The notes under the pieces: model-generated | What the model saw: the letters and a program-made list of their open reading frames with translations, nothing else | The model's database searches: none | What the model was told of the DNA's origin: nothing | DNA from: Paraglaciecola sp. L3A3 | Lineage (GTDB): Bacteria > Pseudomonadota > Gammaproteobacteria > Enterobacterales > Alteromonadaceae | Reading direction: 5' to 3' | Length of the DNA: 64,000 nucleotides | Assembly (NCBI RefSeq): GCF_009796765.1 | Contig: NZ_CP047023.1 | Span: forward strand, 1,037,501 to 1,101,500 | Part shown: one piece after another, positions 9,367 to 19,002 of the stretch | How positions within the stretch are numbered: position 1 is the stretch's first letter | Layout: each line of letters opens with the position of its first letter | Position numbers and translations under genes: made by a program

Positions 9367-10628
9367 ACGAATTTTATATAGGCGCCGGTGTTTTATTGGC
9401 GGCTGCCGTTTTATTGATATTTTTGCCATGGTTAAGAAAAACGAATTCAACAGAAGAAGACACACTAACTAACACTAGTTTGATACGTCAACGTATTGGT
9501 GAACTCACCACAGAGCAAAATCAAGGTCTATTAACTGATACTGATAGGCAACAATCTGAAAATGAATTCAAAATGGCTTTATTGGATGAAGTTAAAGCTA
9601 AAGATACGGAATCTACAAGCGGTAAATTAGCTGTCATTATTGCCATAGTGTTTAGTCTAGCAGTGGGACTGACTGTTTATTATTATGCCAATGAAGTAGA
9701 TAAAATTGTTCATTGGCAACAAGCAAAAGATAACACCAGTGACTTAGGTCAACGAATATTAAAAGGCGATGAGACTTTAACACTTGAAGATATGCAGGAC
9801 TTTTCTTTAGGTTTACGTAGTCGACTAATAGATGAACCAGATGATCCTATTGGCTGGATGTTATTAGGACGTGTTTCTGCTGCTATTAATCGAATTGATA
9901 ATGCCATTAAAGCATTTGAGCGCTCAATTGAATTGGATCCAAATAATACAGGTACCTTAGCCAGTTATGCACAAGCTCTGTTAATGACAGGACAAGAGCA
10001 ACAAGTGTTACAAGCAAAGCGAGTGTTACAGCATGTATTAACCTTAGAAGCTGATAATACTAATGCTATGGGGATGTTAGCGGTTGTGGCTACTCAATTA
10101 GACGATAAGGCATTAGCACTAGAAAATTGGCAAAAATTACGTGAATTTGTGCCTAAAGACGATCCTAACTACCTGGCTATTGGCCAACGTATTGAGCAAT
10201 TAAACATTGATATTCAGGGCGGGCAAACTGCACAGATGGACACTTCAGTCGAGCAGTCAGTTGAGTCAGCTACAAGCAAAAGAGTTGAAGTCACAGTTAA
10301 GCTTGACAGTGATTTAGCCAGTCAGCTACCTCAAGGTGGATTTTTATTTATATTTGCTCAAGATCCTACTGGACAAGTGCGTATGCCTGCTGCTGTGGTG
10401 AAAATGGCTATACCTAAATTACCAGTGGTGGTAGAGCTGTCTAACCAGAATGCCATGATGGCAGGTTTTACTTTGTCTCAACTTGAACAAGCAAAACTAG
10501 TGGCCAGAATTTCAGCAGACGAAAACGTAGGTCAAGCTCCTGGCGAGTTACAAGGTGAATTAGTCGTTACCCTGAGTGATTCAGATTTAACCAAAGAAAC
10601 GATTGTTATAAATAAGGTATTAAAATGA
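9363..10628 (+). CDS. ccmI: Cytochrome c maturation protein CcmI (TPR apocytochrome chaperone)
   Basis: A 421-residue protein with two N-terminal membrane helices, a basic loop with the CcmI-typical LIRQRIGELTTEQNQG segment, then TPR-like helices (IGWMLLGRVSAAINRIDNAIKAF and following) and a beta-rich C-terminal domain. CcmI binds the C-terminus of apocytochromes and presents them to the CcmF/H lyase. It starts with GTG at 9363, overlapping ccmH, and overlaps mlaA by 4 bases. Confidence 0.9.
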   Translation: MNEFYIGAGVLLAAAVLLIFLPWLRKTNSTEEDTLTNTSLIRQRIGELTTEQNQGLLTDTDRQQSENEFKMALLDEVKAKDTESTSGKLAVIIAIVFSLAVGLTVYYYANEVDKIVHWQQAKDNTSDLGQRILKGDETLTLEDMQDFSLGLRSRLIDEPDDPIGWMLLGRVSAAINRIDNAIKAFERSIELDPNNTGTLASYAQALLMTGQEQQVLQAKRVLQHVLTLEADNTNAMGMLAVVATQLDDKALALENWQKLREFVPKDDPNYLAIGQRIEQLNIDIQGGQTAQMDTSVEQSVESATSKRVEVTVKLDSDLASQLPQGGFLFIFAQDPTGQVRMPAAVVKMAIPKLPVVVELSNQNAMMAGFTLSQLEQAKLVARISADENVGQAPGELQGELVVTLSDSDLTKETIVINKVLK

Positions 10629-11389
10629 ATCCAAGGGGTATATTGAGTCTAATCGCAGTATTACTGGTATTGGGCGGCTGTGCATCTAGAGATGCGAGTA
10701 GGGAACAAGCGGTAAACTATCAAGATCCTAAAGACCCTTTTGAATCGCTCAATAGGACATTATGGGACTTTAATTATGATGTATTAGATGCCTACTTATT
10801 ACGTCCTGTGACAGTAGTTTATGTTGATTATATGCCTCAAGTGGCGCGAACTGGCTTGTTGAATGTGGCTGAGAATTTAGAAGAGCCTTCCAATTCTTTG
10901 AATAATTTATTACAAGGTAAAGTAGAAGATACCTTTATTAGTTTAGGTCGATTTTTACTGAACTCTACGGTTGGTTTATTAGGCATGATCGACGTTGCTA
11001 GTGAAATTGGTTTAGAGCCTAAAGAAGAAGAATTTGGTGAAGTATTAGGTAAGTGGGGGGTGACTACTGGTCCTTATTTGATGATCCCAGCTATGGGCCC
11101 GAGTGATATTCGTAGTAGTGTGGGTGATGTAGTCGATAGTGCATATTCTCCTTTAGATAGCTTAAACTTTTATCTCACTATTTTGCGTTCTGGTATTAAA
11201 GTATTAGAGACTAGAGCTTCTGTTATTCAACAAGAGCAGCAATTAAATTCTTCTGTCGATCCTTATGCATTTGTGAAAAGTGCATATTTTCAGAACTTAG
11301 AATTTAAAGTGAATGATGGCGCGGTTAAACAATCTGCTGAAGAAGCCGAATTAGATGCGGATTTAGAAGCATTTTTGGATGATTTGTAG
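10625..11389 (+). CDS. mlaA: Outer-membrane lipid asymmetry lipoprotein MlaA (VacJ)
   Basis: A 254-residue lipoprotein with signal and lipobox (VLGGC, Cys19). The MlaA/VacJ domain is recognised by DPFESLNRTLWDFNYDVLD, PSNSLNNLLQGK and GPYLMIPAMGPSDIR. MlaA removes phospholipids from the outer leaflet of the outer membrane and passes them to MlaC. The ATGA overlap with ccmI makes it the last gene of the ccm operon. The acidic tail after residue ~235 is variable in the family. Confidence 0.93.
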   Translation: MNPRGILSLIAVLLVLGGCASRDASREQAVNYQDPKDPFESLNRTLWDFNYDVLDAYLLRPVTVVYVDYMPQVARTGLLNVAENLEEPSNSLNNLLQGKVEDTFISLGRFLLNSTVGLLGMIDVASEIGLEPKEEEFGEVLGKWGVTTGPYLMIPAMGPSDIRSSVGDVVDSAYSPLDSLNFYLTILRSGIKVLETRASVIQQEQQLNSSVDPYAFVKSAYFQNLEFKVNDGAVKQSAEEAELDADLEAFLDDL

Positions 11390-12046
11390 GGGAAACGCAG
11401 TAGATAGGAAATAGTAGCTAGGGGATAGTTAAAACAGACTGAACCGCGTAAAGCAGTAAAATAAGAGCGATGTAGGTCGTGGCTTTAGCCCGTCAATGTA
11501 AAAATAGACGCCATAAATGGACGACCTACAAAAGAATAAAAGAATTTGAACCACAGAGGGAATGAGTGTTATGACAAGTCCTATATTCCGTCATTCCGGT
11601 GTGCTTTTAAACCGGAATCCAGGGCTTTTAAGTGTAGAATAGGCAAAGTGTTACATACTGAGCAGCGTAAAGCAGTAGAATAAGAGCGATGTAGGTCGTG
11701 GCTTTAGCCCGTCAATGTAAAAAATAGACGCCATAAATGGACGACCTACAAAATAAGCACAGAGGGCACAGAGGAAAAACGTATTAAGACAAGCCTCACC
11801 TGTCGTCATTCCGGTGTGCTTTTAAGCCGGAATCCAGGGCTTTTAAGAACAGAATAAAGCAGACTTAGCTGAGTGAAGCAGTGAAATAAAAGATTCGAGT
11901 TACTAGCGGTAGAAAAAGCCTCATTCTGCTTTTTCTCGTGACTCTGATATCGTCACTCGCAACTGTTTTTTAAGCTTTAGTTAACAAAAAGGCTGCGAAA
12001 TGCAGCCTTTTGAATATTATAAAATCGAAGCTTAAATCTAACTTTG
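11390..12046. repeat. Tandemly duplicated palindromic intergenic repeats downstream of mlaA
   Basis: No gene is visible in these 657 bases. The block 11437-11633 is repeated at 11656-11848, with small differences. Each copy has two elements. One is an imperfect hairpin beginning GTAGGTCGTGG and ending ACGACCTAC (11472-11529 and 11691-11749). The other is a REP-like palindrome CATTCCGGTGTGCTTTTAA followed by its inverted partner CCGGAATCCAGGG (11589-11632 and 11804-11847). Such elements are common dispersed intergenic repeats in gammaproteobacteria. Confidence 0.75.
11987..12011. terminator. Bidirectional intrinsic terminator between mlaA and galE
   Basis: A perfect 10-base-pair stem AAAAGGCTGC / GCAGCCTTTT with loop GAAAT. 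The A-run and T-run on either side allow termination of transcripts from both directions. It lies 36 bases past the galE stop, between convergent genes. Confidence 0.85.
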
Positions 12047-13060
12047 TTAGTAACCTTCTGGGTTAGACGATTGCCAGTTCCATGAGTCACGACACATTTC
12101 AGGCAACCCTCTTGTGGCTTTCCAGCCTAAAGCATCGCTAGCCGTTTTAGGATCAGCATAACAAGATGCTACATCACCACTTCTGCGAGGAGCGAATTCA
12201 TATGGAATTGCTTGTCCGCTTTGTTTTTCGAACTCTTTTACCATATCTAGTACGCTATAACCCTGACCAGTGCCTAAGTTATAAGTCACAATGCCAACAC
12301 CTGTTTGCAATTTTTCTAGGGCCTTTAAGTGGCCAGCTGCTAAATCTTCAACATGAATATAATCACGTACACCTGTACCATCTGGTGTATCGTAATCATT
12401 ACCATAGATAGAAAGTTTTTCGCGCTTGCCTGTTGCTACTTGCGTGATAAAAGGCATCAAGTTATTTGGAATACCGTTTGGATCTTCACCTATACGACCA
12501 GATGGGTGAGCACCGGCTGGATTGAAGTATCTTAATAATGCTATGTTCCAGTCATTATCTGATTTGTATAAATCACGTAACACTAATTCAACCATTAACT
12601 TAGACATACCGTAAGGGTTGGTCGGTTGACCAGTCGGCATATCTTCACGTAAAGGTAGTTCTACTGGGTCACCATAAACGGTTGCAGACGAGCTAAATAC
12701 TAAATTTTTCACGCCAAATTTTTTCATGGCTTCACATAACTTCAAAGTGCCATATACATTATTGTTGTAATAATTTAATGGTTTCTCTACTGATTCACCT
12801 ACCGCTTTTAAACCTGCAAAGTGGATCACTGAGTCAATTTTATGTTTAGAAAATAACAATTCTAAGATGGTGTGGTCTCTGATGTCACCTTGCACAAAAA
12901 TCGTTTTTTTGCCGGTTAACTCTTCTACTCGATTAAGAGACTCCTGAGATGAATTACACAAGTTATCCAGTACGATAACCTGATTGCCTGCTTCTAATAG
13001 CTGTAAAACGGTATGACTGCCAATGTAACCTGCGCCGCCTGTTACTAGAATTGTTTGCAT
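12047..13060 (-). CDS. galE: UDP-glucose 4-epimerase GalE
   Basis: A 337-residue short-chain dehydrogenase that interconverts UDP-glucose and UDP-galactose. The NAD-binding motif GGAGYIG is at residues 8-14, and SSSATVYG and the catalytic NPYGMSK (YxxxK) are clear, as is ALLRYFNPAGAHPSG. The frame is open further upstream, but the start at 13060 (MQTILVTGG) is preferred because AAGGAG lies just ahead of it and it fits the family N-terminus. It follows the 99-aa gene by 2 bases, so the two form an operon. It may supply UDP-galactose or its derivatives for surface polysaccharides. Confidence 0.96.
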   Translation of the reverse strand: MQTILVTGGAGYIGSHTVLQLLEAGNQVIVLDNLCNSSQESLNRVEELTGKKTIFVQGDIRDHTILELLFSKHKIDSVIHFAGLKAVGESVEKPLNYYNNNVYGTLKLCEAMKKFGVKNLVFSSSATVYGDPVELPLREDMPTGQPTNPYGMSKLMVELVLRDLYKSDNDWNIALLRYFNPAGAHPSGRIGEDPNGIPNNLMPFITQVATGKREKLSIYGNDYDTPDGTGVRDYIHVEDLAAGHLKALEKLQTGVGIVTYNLGTGQGYSVLDMVKEFEKQSGQAIPYEFAPRRSGDVASCYADPKTASDALGWKATRGLPEMCRDSWNWQSSNPEGY

Positions 13061-13062
13061 AT

Positions 13063-13362
13063 TTAGTCTCCTTGCGTGTGTTTTTGTGGGATGTATTTTA
13101 CGCATAAACCATAATGAACTGGTTTGATGATCAATGGATAAAGTAATGTTACCAATAATGCCCAAAAAATGGCCATCCAGTTTGTGGAAATTTGGATAAT
13201 TAAGACAAATACTGGAATAACAACTAGTAACTTTAAAACGTTAAGTAATAATTTTTCTGGGCCAGTTAATTTACGTTCTGCTAATTGAATCGCTTCTAAC
13301 CTCTGAGGCAAAGATAAATCTTGTAGTTGTGGTATTTTTTTTGTCGAAAAATAAAAGGTCAT
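13063..13362 (-). CDS. Small uncharacterized membrane protein upstream of galE
   Basis: A 99-residue protein with a soluble N-terminus (LSLPQRLEAIQLAERKL) and two hydrophobic helices around residues 40-85, ending in a basic tail. I do not recognise a function; it looks like small two-helix proteins of Alteromonadales annotated only by DUF numbers. It ends 2 bases before the galE start and its 3' end contains the galE ribosome-binding site, so translation of the two is likely coupled. Confidence 0.7.
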   Translation of the reverse strand: MTFYFSTKKIPQLQDLSLPQRLEAIQLAERKLTGPEKLLLNVLKLLVVIPVFVLIIQISTNWMAIFWALLVTLLYPLIIKPVHYGLCVKYIPQKHTQGD

Positions 13363-13453
13363 TTTTAATAGGGCTTATCTGTCATTACTAATATTTTGGG
13401 GCTTATATACCCTTTATCCTTGAAACTGTTCGTTTGTTGATTCGTTGTTGACG

Positions 13454-13502
13454 GGCATAAATGCCAACCTACACAAGTTGAATGTAGGTTGGCATTTATG
13501 CC
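13454..13502. repeat. Perfect 20-bp inverted repeat (REP-like hairpin)
   Basis: Arms of 20 bases (13454-13473 and 13483-13502) are perfectly complementary around a 9-base loop CAAGTTGAA. The arms begin GGCATAAATGCC and end AACCTACA. The sequence theme (GTAGGTTGGCATTTATGCC) resembles the hairpins at 11472 and 11691, so it is probably the same class of dispersed intergenic palindrome. There is no T-run, so it is not a classic terminator, though it could protect or end transcripts. Confidence 0.8.
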
Positions 13503-13579
13503 ATCAAGTATGCTTGCCGAGCGCACATTCTAGCATGTCTTATTCTATTCATGCTTTGAAAAATATAAAATGAATAGGT

Positions 13580-15076
13580 TTATTCGTTAGTGAGTTTTTC
13601 CCACTTGCCAGTTTTTAAAGTTAAAATAGCAATCACCACACCGATTAGGGTACTGACTAGACAAATTTGCATAAATAACTCTGGCATTTGATCTAAGTTT
13701 TCCGGGTCAAAGTTTCCTGCAAGCAGACCGGCTACCACGTTACCAATAGAATAAGTAAGAACAAAAACGCCCATCATTTGTCCGGCAAACCGTTTAGGTG
13801 AGAGTTTACTCACAGCACTTAATGCAACTGGGCTTAGACACAATTCACCAACCGTATGTAAGAAGTAGGTGGTTACTAACCAGTAAGGAGCAACCTTCAT
13901 TCCTGCTGCTGCATATTGAGCTGCAAAAAACATCACTAAAAAGCCAAGTGCCATAATAATTAAACCTAAGGCACATTTAATCCCGTAAGAAGGGGTGATC
14001 ATTTTTTTCGCTAAGTTGATCCATAAGGCCGCAATAAAAGGCGCTAACATGATGATAAATGCTGAGTTGGAAAGCTGGAACCAAATGGTCGGTATTTCAA
14101 AAGAACCGACCATACGATTAGTGTAGTCCTGAGCAAACAAGTTTAAAGAAGAGCCTGCCTGTTCAAACCCCGCCCAAAAACAAGCTGAAGCAACACAGAC
14201 TAAAAACAAAGCACTTAAACTACGTTTTTCGTTTCCGTCTAAATTACCTAAGAAAAACACACCAGCAAAATACGCTAAAAATATGGCAGTAATGATCACC
14301 GCTGCATATTCGGCCGTCGCCACAGGATCAACGACAATGGAACCTGACATAATTAAGACCATCATTAGTGCCAGTGCGAGCAAGAAACAAGTTATTATGC
14401 CCCAACTAGTACGTATCATTTTAGGGCTAGATTTAACAGTTGGCTCAGCCCCAGCATCACCTAATTTATAAATGGTTTTACGATATAAAACTAAACCTAA
14501 AGCCATACCCACAGCAGCTAAACCAAACGCCCAATGCCATAAACCTTGCTCTTTTAAAGGACCTACTGCCAAATAGGCCAAAAATGCACCAATATTAATC
14601 CCCATGTAATACAAGGTGTAACCAGCATCGCGTCTTTTATCATTTTTACTATATAACTGGCCGACCATAGCGCCAATGTTAGGTTTAAGTAGACCAGTTC
14701 CCAAAACCACTAACACTAGACCAATAAAAAAGGTTGAATCATTAGGAATCGCTAAAACCACATGCCCAGAAAAGATAATTAAACCGCCATACCAAACTGT
14801 TTTTTGGCAACCTAATAAGCGGTCAGCAATCCAGCCACCAGGCAAACCCATTAAATAGACAGCACCTGTGTATAAACCATAAATAGCCGAAGCCGATGCC
14901 ACGGTTATGAACAAGCCACCTTCTTGAATGCTCGCTGTCATAAATAGTACGAGCAATGCCCGCATACCGTAATAACTAAATCTTTCCCACATTTCGGTAA
15001 AAAATAGCGTTGATAAACCCTGCGGGTGACCGAAAAACCCAGTATCTAGGTCGGTAGATTTTGATTCTGTTGTCAT
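13580..15076 (-). CDS. POT/PTR-family proton-dependent oligopeptide transporter
   Basis: A 498-residue protein with about 14 membrane segments. The family-defining ExxER motif is present as EMWERFSYYGMRALL (Glu28, Glu31, Arg32). The PTR2 signatures FIGLVLVVLGTGLLKPNIG and GYTLYYMGINIGAFLAY follow. It imports di- and tripeptides with protons. It belongs with the DtpA-D proteins, but I cannot assign a paralogue. Single gene, ATG at 15076, with no close partner. Confidence 0.92.
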   Translation of the reverse strand: MTTESKSTDLDTGFFGHPQGLSTLFFTEMWERFSYYGMRALLVLFMTASIQEGGLFITVASASAIYGLYTGAVYLMGLPGGWIADRLLGCQKTVWYGGLIIFSGHVVLAIPNDSTFFIGLVLVVLGTGLLKPNIGAMVGQLYSKNDKRRDAGYTLYYMGINIGAFLAYLAVGPLKEQGLWHWAFGLAAVGMALGLVLYRKTIYKLGDAGAEPTVKSSPKMIRTSWGIITCFLLALALMMVLIMSGSIVVDPVATAEYAAVIITAIFLAYFAGVFFLGNLDGNEKRSLSALFLVCVASACFWAGFEQAGSSLNLFAQDYTNRMVGSFEIPTIWFQLSNSAFIIMLAPFIAALWINLAKKMITPSYGIKCALGLIIMALGFLVMFFAAQYAAAGMKVAPYWLVTTYFLHTVGELCLSPVALSAVSKLSPKRFAGQMMGVFVLTYSIGNVVAGLLAGNFDPENLDQMPELFMQICLVSTLIGVVIAILTLKTGKWEKLTNE

Positions 15077-15692
15077 TGATCAGCCTTTTGTTTTTATTAG
15101 TTATGAGTTGTGTTGATAATAAAAATCAAGCCTATCACAAAGACTTGATCTGACAATTACTACTGAGTCTTTCTATTTGGGAGGATTGTTTATACTAAAG
15201 CTGCAAAGTTAAAACAACACTCAGCCTAAAACAATTTCATATTGGGAGAAGAATAATATTTGTTGTTGTGAAACATCATATCAATAGCATTTTGTAATGA
15301 CTTTATTTTGAGGGAGAATTAACAGAAAAAGTGTTAGAAATCAGTCTCCATCTGTTTTTATATATATAATATCACAAGTGATATTAGCTTAGGGGAGGGG
15401 GGTAACATTTCGGTTACAATTTAACACAAAGATTAACTTTAATTAGCTGGTCAGTCGCGGGTGTTGTTTGATAATATAATGGCCGTATCGGGTAACTACT
15501 TTAAAAAATATTTCGATCTAAGGTTGATGCAAGGATGTGAATTTTTCGAGTGTTTATTGGGATTATCTAAATTTAAGAGCTTTTAAAATTTAATATCTTT
15601 ACCAAACATAAATGAATAATAATTTAATAGGCTTGATTTTTGCTTTATCAAAATAATAGTAAAAAAGTTAAGAAAATAGAATGGATTGTTAG
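15077..15692. promoter_or_regulatory. Divergent intergenic region between peptide transporter and capsule export operon
   Basis: 616 AT-rich bases without a supportable gene. It must hold the promoters of both the transporter (minus) and the wecA-kps operon (plus). An 8-base inverted repeat AATATCAC/GTGATATT (15368-15385) is visible and could be an operator, followed by a G-run (15394-15401). I found no JUMPstart/ops (GGCGGTAG) element. Confidence 0.3.
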
Positions 15693-16760
15693 ATGTTTCA
15701 TCAATTAGAGTTTTTGCCAATATTTACCGCATTCTTTGTGGCTATCTTTCTGTTGGTTATCATGACCCCATTTGCCCATCAATTGGGTTTAGTGGATCAG
15801 CCGAATGGCCGTAAGTCTCATACTGGAATGGTTCCCTTAACTGGTGGTGTTGCTATTTATGGGGCAGTCATTATCGCCAGTTTTGTTACTGATGTCTGGT
15901 TCAAGAATGGCTCATTATTCTTTACCGCTGCAACTTTGATCGTGTTACTTGGTATGGTGGACGATAAGTTTGATTTAAGTGCTAAAGGACGGCTTGTTTG
16001 CCAATTCATTGTTGCAGCTATTATGGCTTTGGCAGCACAAAATTATATTACATCGCTCGGCAATATAAGTGGTTTCGGCGATGCGCATCTAGACCTCTCA
16101 GGATATTTCTTTACTTTAATCTGTGTTGTTGGAGTCATTAACGCCTTTAATATGATCGATGGCATTGACGGGCTCGCAGGCGGAATGAGTTTAATTGTTT
16201 TACTAGCTGTAGTGTTTTTATTATTTGCATCTAATAATAGTCAGGCCATGATGGCTCCCATGATGGTAGTTGCTGCTATTGTTCCTTTTCTAGCGTTTAA
16301 CCTAAGTTGGCGTGGTTTTAAAGGTAATAAAATTTTTCTAGGCGACAGTGGTAGTATGTTTGTTGGTCTAACGATTGTGTGGTTACTGGTTGACTTTACT
16401 CAAGGTGAAGGCGCAGCCATGAGGCCTGTTGCAGCAATTTGGATCATTGGATTACCGTTAATGGATATGGCTGCCATTATGTTTCGACGAGCTAGAAAAG
16501 GTCAGTCGATGCTAAAAGCAGACAAACACCATCTACACAATATATTTATGCGAGCAGGCTTGTCATCACGCCGCTCGTTAGCCGTGATTCTGTTGATGGG
16601 CGCCGGTTATGCCTTAGTAGGAATTGTTGGAGAATTATACAATATCCCAGAATACATTATGTTTTGGAGCTTTATTGTGTCTTTAATAATATACACTTCA
16701 GTCATTCAAAATATTTGGACTGTATTACGCTTTTTTCGCTCTTTTCAACAGCGTAAATAA
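15693..16760 (+). CDS. wecA: WecA-like undecaprenyl-phosphate sugar-1-phosphate transferase
   Basis: A 355-residue polyprenyl-phosphate N-acetylhexosamine-1-phosphate transferase of the MraY/WecA family with about 11 membrane helices. The diagnostic motifs are HTGMVPLTGGVAIYG, the Mg-binding MVDDKFD (Asp90, Asp91), NAFNMIDGIDGLAGG, FLGDSGSMFVG and the C-terminal HHLHNIFMRAG. It links the first sugar phosphate to the lipid carrier. Its place directly ahead of the capsule exporter suggests it initiates the exported polysaccharide; it may equally serve O-antigen. A terminator-like hairpin follows. Confidence 0.9.
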   Translation: MFHQLEFLPIFTAFFVAIFLLVIMTPFAHQLGLVDQPNGRKSHTGMVPLTGGVAIYGAVIIASFVTDVWFKNGSLFFTAATLIVLLGMVDDKFDLSAKGRLVCQFIVAAIMALAAQNYITSLGNISGFGDAHLDLSGYFFTLICVVGVINAFNMIDGIDGLAGGMSLIVLLAVVFLLFASNNSQAMMAPMMVVAAIVPFLAFNLSWRGFKGNKIFLGDSGSMFVGLTIVWLLVDFTQGEGAAMRPVAAIWIIGLPLMDMAAIMFRRARKGQSMLKADKHHLHNIFMRAGLSSRRSLAVILLMGAGYALVGIVGELYNIPEYIMFWSFIVSLIIYTSVIQNIWTVLRFFRSFQQRK

Positions 16761-16792
16761 TCACTCATTTAATCTAGCTTGAGCCTAATATA

Positions 16793-16815
16793 AACCAACT
16801 AGAAGTTGGTTTTTT
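16793..16815 (+). terminator. Intrinsic terminator after wecA
   Basis: An 8-base-pair stem AACCAACT/AGTTGGTT with a 3-base loop (AGA), followed by an uninterrupted T-run to 16815. It lies 33 bases past the wecA stop and would separate it from the downstream export genes, at least partly. Confidence 0.75.
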
Positions 16816-16866
16816 ACTAATCAAGCGTTAGTATTCACCGACTAAGTAGTTGATTTAAATTATTAT

Positions 16867-17229
16867 ATGAAAAACATCTTATTACTTCCCATTATTTTCA
16901 CTGTCATGCAAGGCTGCAGCAGCATAGATCAGCCAGTGGCATCCCGTGCTTTAGTTGAGCATCACTTCGTGGCGGATGCTCCGTCTGTTGATTTATCATT
17001 AGGGACTGCTCTTTCAAATTCAAAAACAGGAGCCGTTTTGACCATCAATAACCAAGAAGCTGTCGTAGGTGCTAAGTTTTTTGCTGCTTCTGGTTTTATT
17101 TGTCGCAAGGTGATAGCAAAACCATCAGGACAAGATATCTATTGTAAAAACTCTGATAAAGGTTGGTTTCAAGTGAATAAAGTTATCTCTGAATATAGTG
17201 AGAAAGCGATGTCAGAGGTGAGTTTATGA
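16867..17229 (+). CDS. Small lipoprotein linked to capsule export
   Basis: A 120-residue protein with a signal peptide ending MQGCSS, giving a lipidated Cys17. The rest is a small domain with two later cysteines (FICRKV and IYCKNS), which may form a disulfide. I do not recognise the family. The stop overlaps the start of the Wza/KpsD-like gene (ATGA at 17226), so it is co-translated with the exporter and probably assists its assembly in the outer membrane. Confidence 0.75.
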   Translation: MKNILLLPIIFTVMQGCSSIDQPVASRALVEHHFVADAPSVDLSLGTALSNSKTGAVLTINNQEAVVGAKFFAASGFICRKVIAKPSGQDIYCKNSDKGWFQVNKVISEYSEKAMSEVSL

Positions 17230-18971
17230 AAACAATAATGCAGTGGAAAAGTTGTGCTTGGGTGCTACTCACTTTTATTAGCTCTAGTCTATTTGCTCAG
17301 CAATCTTTAACAGAACAACAATTGCAACAGGCTCAACAAGCTGGGGCCGGAGATAGAGTAGACTTATCTCAATATATTCAATCTGGTGGCAATAGTACCG
17401 GCCGTAACCAACCTATTAATGTACCTTCTTCGTCAGGACCGCTGCCTGCGGGAGAAGAAGGATTACCTCCGCCTTATGGAGCAAACTTGTTTCAAGGAGG
17501 ATTTGAGTCTGAACGCAGTGACGGCCTTAATAGTGCTTATTTAGTCGCACCTGGTGACAAAATATCGATTCAAATGTGGGGCACAGTGAATCGAGCAGAA
17601 GTGATGACGGTAGATAATCAGGGCAACATATTTATTACTGATGTAGGGCCTGTCAAAGTAAAAGATGTTCCTGCAAACCGAATTAATTCGGTAGTAACTC
17701 AAAGTATTAAGAGTATTTATACTAACAACGTTAGCATTTATGTTAATTTACTGACCTCTACTCCAGTAAGCGTATTTGTCGCAGGACCTGTGTTACGCCC
17801 TGGTCAATACGCTGGCCTAGCATCTGATTCAGTATTGTTTTACCTCAAACGAGCTGGTGGAATTGATCCACACCGTGGCAGTTATCGCAACATCAAGGTA
17901 TTAAGAAATCAACAACTAGTGCTTGATTATGACCTTTATGATTTTCTTAAAGAAGGCAAACTGCCAGCATTTTCATTCAAAGACCAAGATGTTGTGTTAG
18001 TTGAAGAACAAGGTGCTATGGTTACGGTTGAAGGCGCTGCTCGTTATCCATTTCGGTTTGAGTTACTACAAAATCATTCATCAGGTGAAGATTTAACGTA
18101 TTATGCGCGGCCATTAGAGAAAACCAGCCACGTGGCTATAACTGGCAATCGCAGCTCAGGCCCTATATCTGTGTATATGCCAGTAGCAGAATTTAATTCC
18201 TTCAATATTTTAGATGGTGATGTCGTCTTGTTTAATGACGATTTGCGACCTCAAGTTATTAGCGTACAAATTTCTGGTAGTTATTTAGGGCCGTCATTTT
18301 ATACAGTGGATAAAAACACACGATTGTTAGACATCCTTAGTCATATCGAAGTTGATCCTAATCAAGCTAACTACGGCGCTATTTATATCAAACGTAAAAG
18401 TGTAGTTGAGCAACAAAAAATACTTATTGACGAATCATTAAACCGCTTGGAACGCAGCATATTTACCGCGCCTGCTGCATCAGATGGCGAGGGACGAATA
18501 CGAGCTCAAGAAGCAGAGCTAGTATCGCAATTTGTCGCCAGAGCCAGACAGATTGAACCACTGGGTAAAGTCATAGTGTCTGAAAATGGTAACGTAGCGA
18601 ACATTCGATTAGAGCAGGGCGATGAAATAGTAATACCAGCACACACAGATCTAATTCAAGTGTCTGGTGAAGTACTGATGCCTCAGGCTATTGTTTATAA
18701 TCCTAAAGCCAGCATAAGAGATTACGTCGCATGGGCCGGTGGTTTTAGCGAAAGAGCCAACGATGAGCGTATAGCTGTGGTTAGGGCAAATGGATTGACT
18801 GTATTTCTTGATGCCGAAGGCTCTTGGTTAAAAGGTGAAAACGAGCAAACATTACAAGCGGGTGATCAAATCCTAGTTTTGCCTAAAATTGATACTAAGA
18901 TTATGCAATCAGTAAAAGACATCACACAAATAGTCTATCAAATTGCTATTGCAGCCAATGCTGTTAAATAG
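17226..18971 (+). CDS. kpsD: Outer-membrane polysaccharide export protein (KpsD/Wza family)
   Basis: A 581-residue secreted protein with a signal peptide (cleavage near LFAQQ). A poly-export domain begins near residue 97 (YLVAPGDKISIQMWG) and contains TVDNQGNIFITDVGPV. Several SLBB beta-grasp domains follow (VFVAGPVLRPGQYAG, VSGEVLMPQAIVYNP). In this family the proteins form the periplasmic/outer-membrane channel of capsule export. Length matches KpsD rather than Wza (~380 aa), and the KpsMTE genes downstream support KpsD. A hydrophobic C-terminal helix is visible. Confidence 0.88.
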   Translation: MKTIMQWKSCAWVLLTFISSSLFAQQSLTEQQLQQAQQAGAGDRVDLSQYIQSGGNSTGRNQPINVPSSSGPLPAGEEGLPPPYGANLFQGGFESERSDGLNSAYLVAPGDKISIQMWGTVNRAEVMTVDNQGNIFITDVGPVKVKDVPANRINSVVTQSIKSIYTNNVSIYVNLLTSTPVSVFVAGPVLRPGQYAGLASDSVLFYLKRAGGIDPHRGSYRNIKVLRNQQLVLDYDLYDFLKEGKLPAFSFKDQDVVLVEEQGAMVTVEGAARYPFRFELLQNHSSGEDLTYYARPLEKTSHVAITGNRSSGPISVYMPVAEFNSFNILDGDVVLFNDDLRPQVISVQISGSYLGPSFYTVDKNTRLLDILSHIEVDPNQANYGAIYIKRKSVVEQQKILIDESLNRLERSIFTAPAASDGEGRIRAQEAELVSQFVARARQIEPLGKVIVSENGNVANIRLEQGDEIVIPAHTDLIQVSGEVLMPQAIVYNPKASIRDYVAWAGGFSERANDERIAVVRANGLTVFLDAEGSWLKGENEQTLQAGDQILVLPKIDTKIMQSVKDITQIVYQIAIAANAVK

Positions 18972-19002
18972 CGTTTTTCTCAGTAAAGAGAATTTGTAGA
19001 TT

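Noticed and set aside
13061..13165. Longer galE N-terminus (35 extra residues)
   Set aside because: It would overlap the 99-aa gene; the family start MQTILVTGG has its own AAGGAG site.
15394..15401. G-run after the AATATCAC palindrome as a riboswitch or regulatory RNA
   Set aside because: No conserved RNA motif or extended secondary structure could be recognised.
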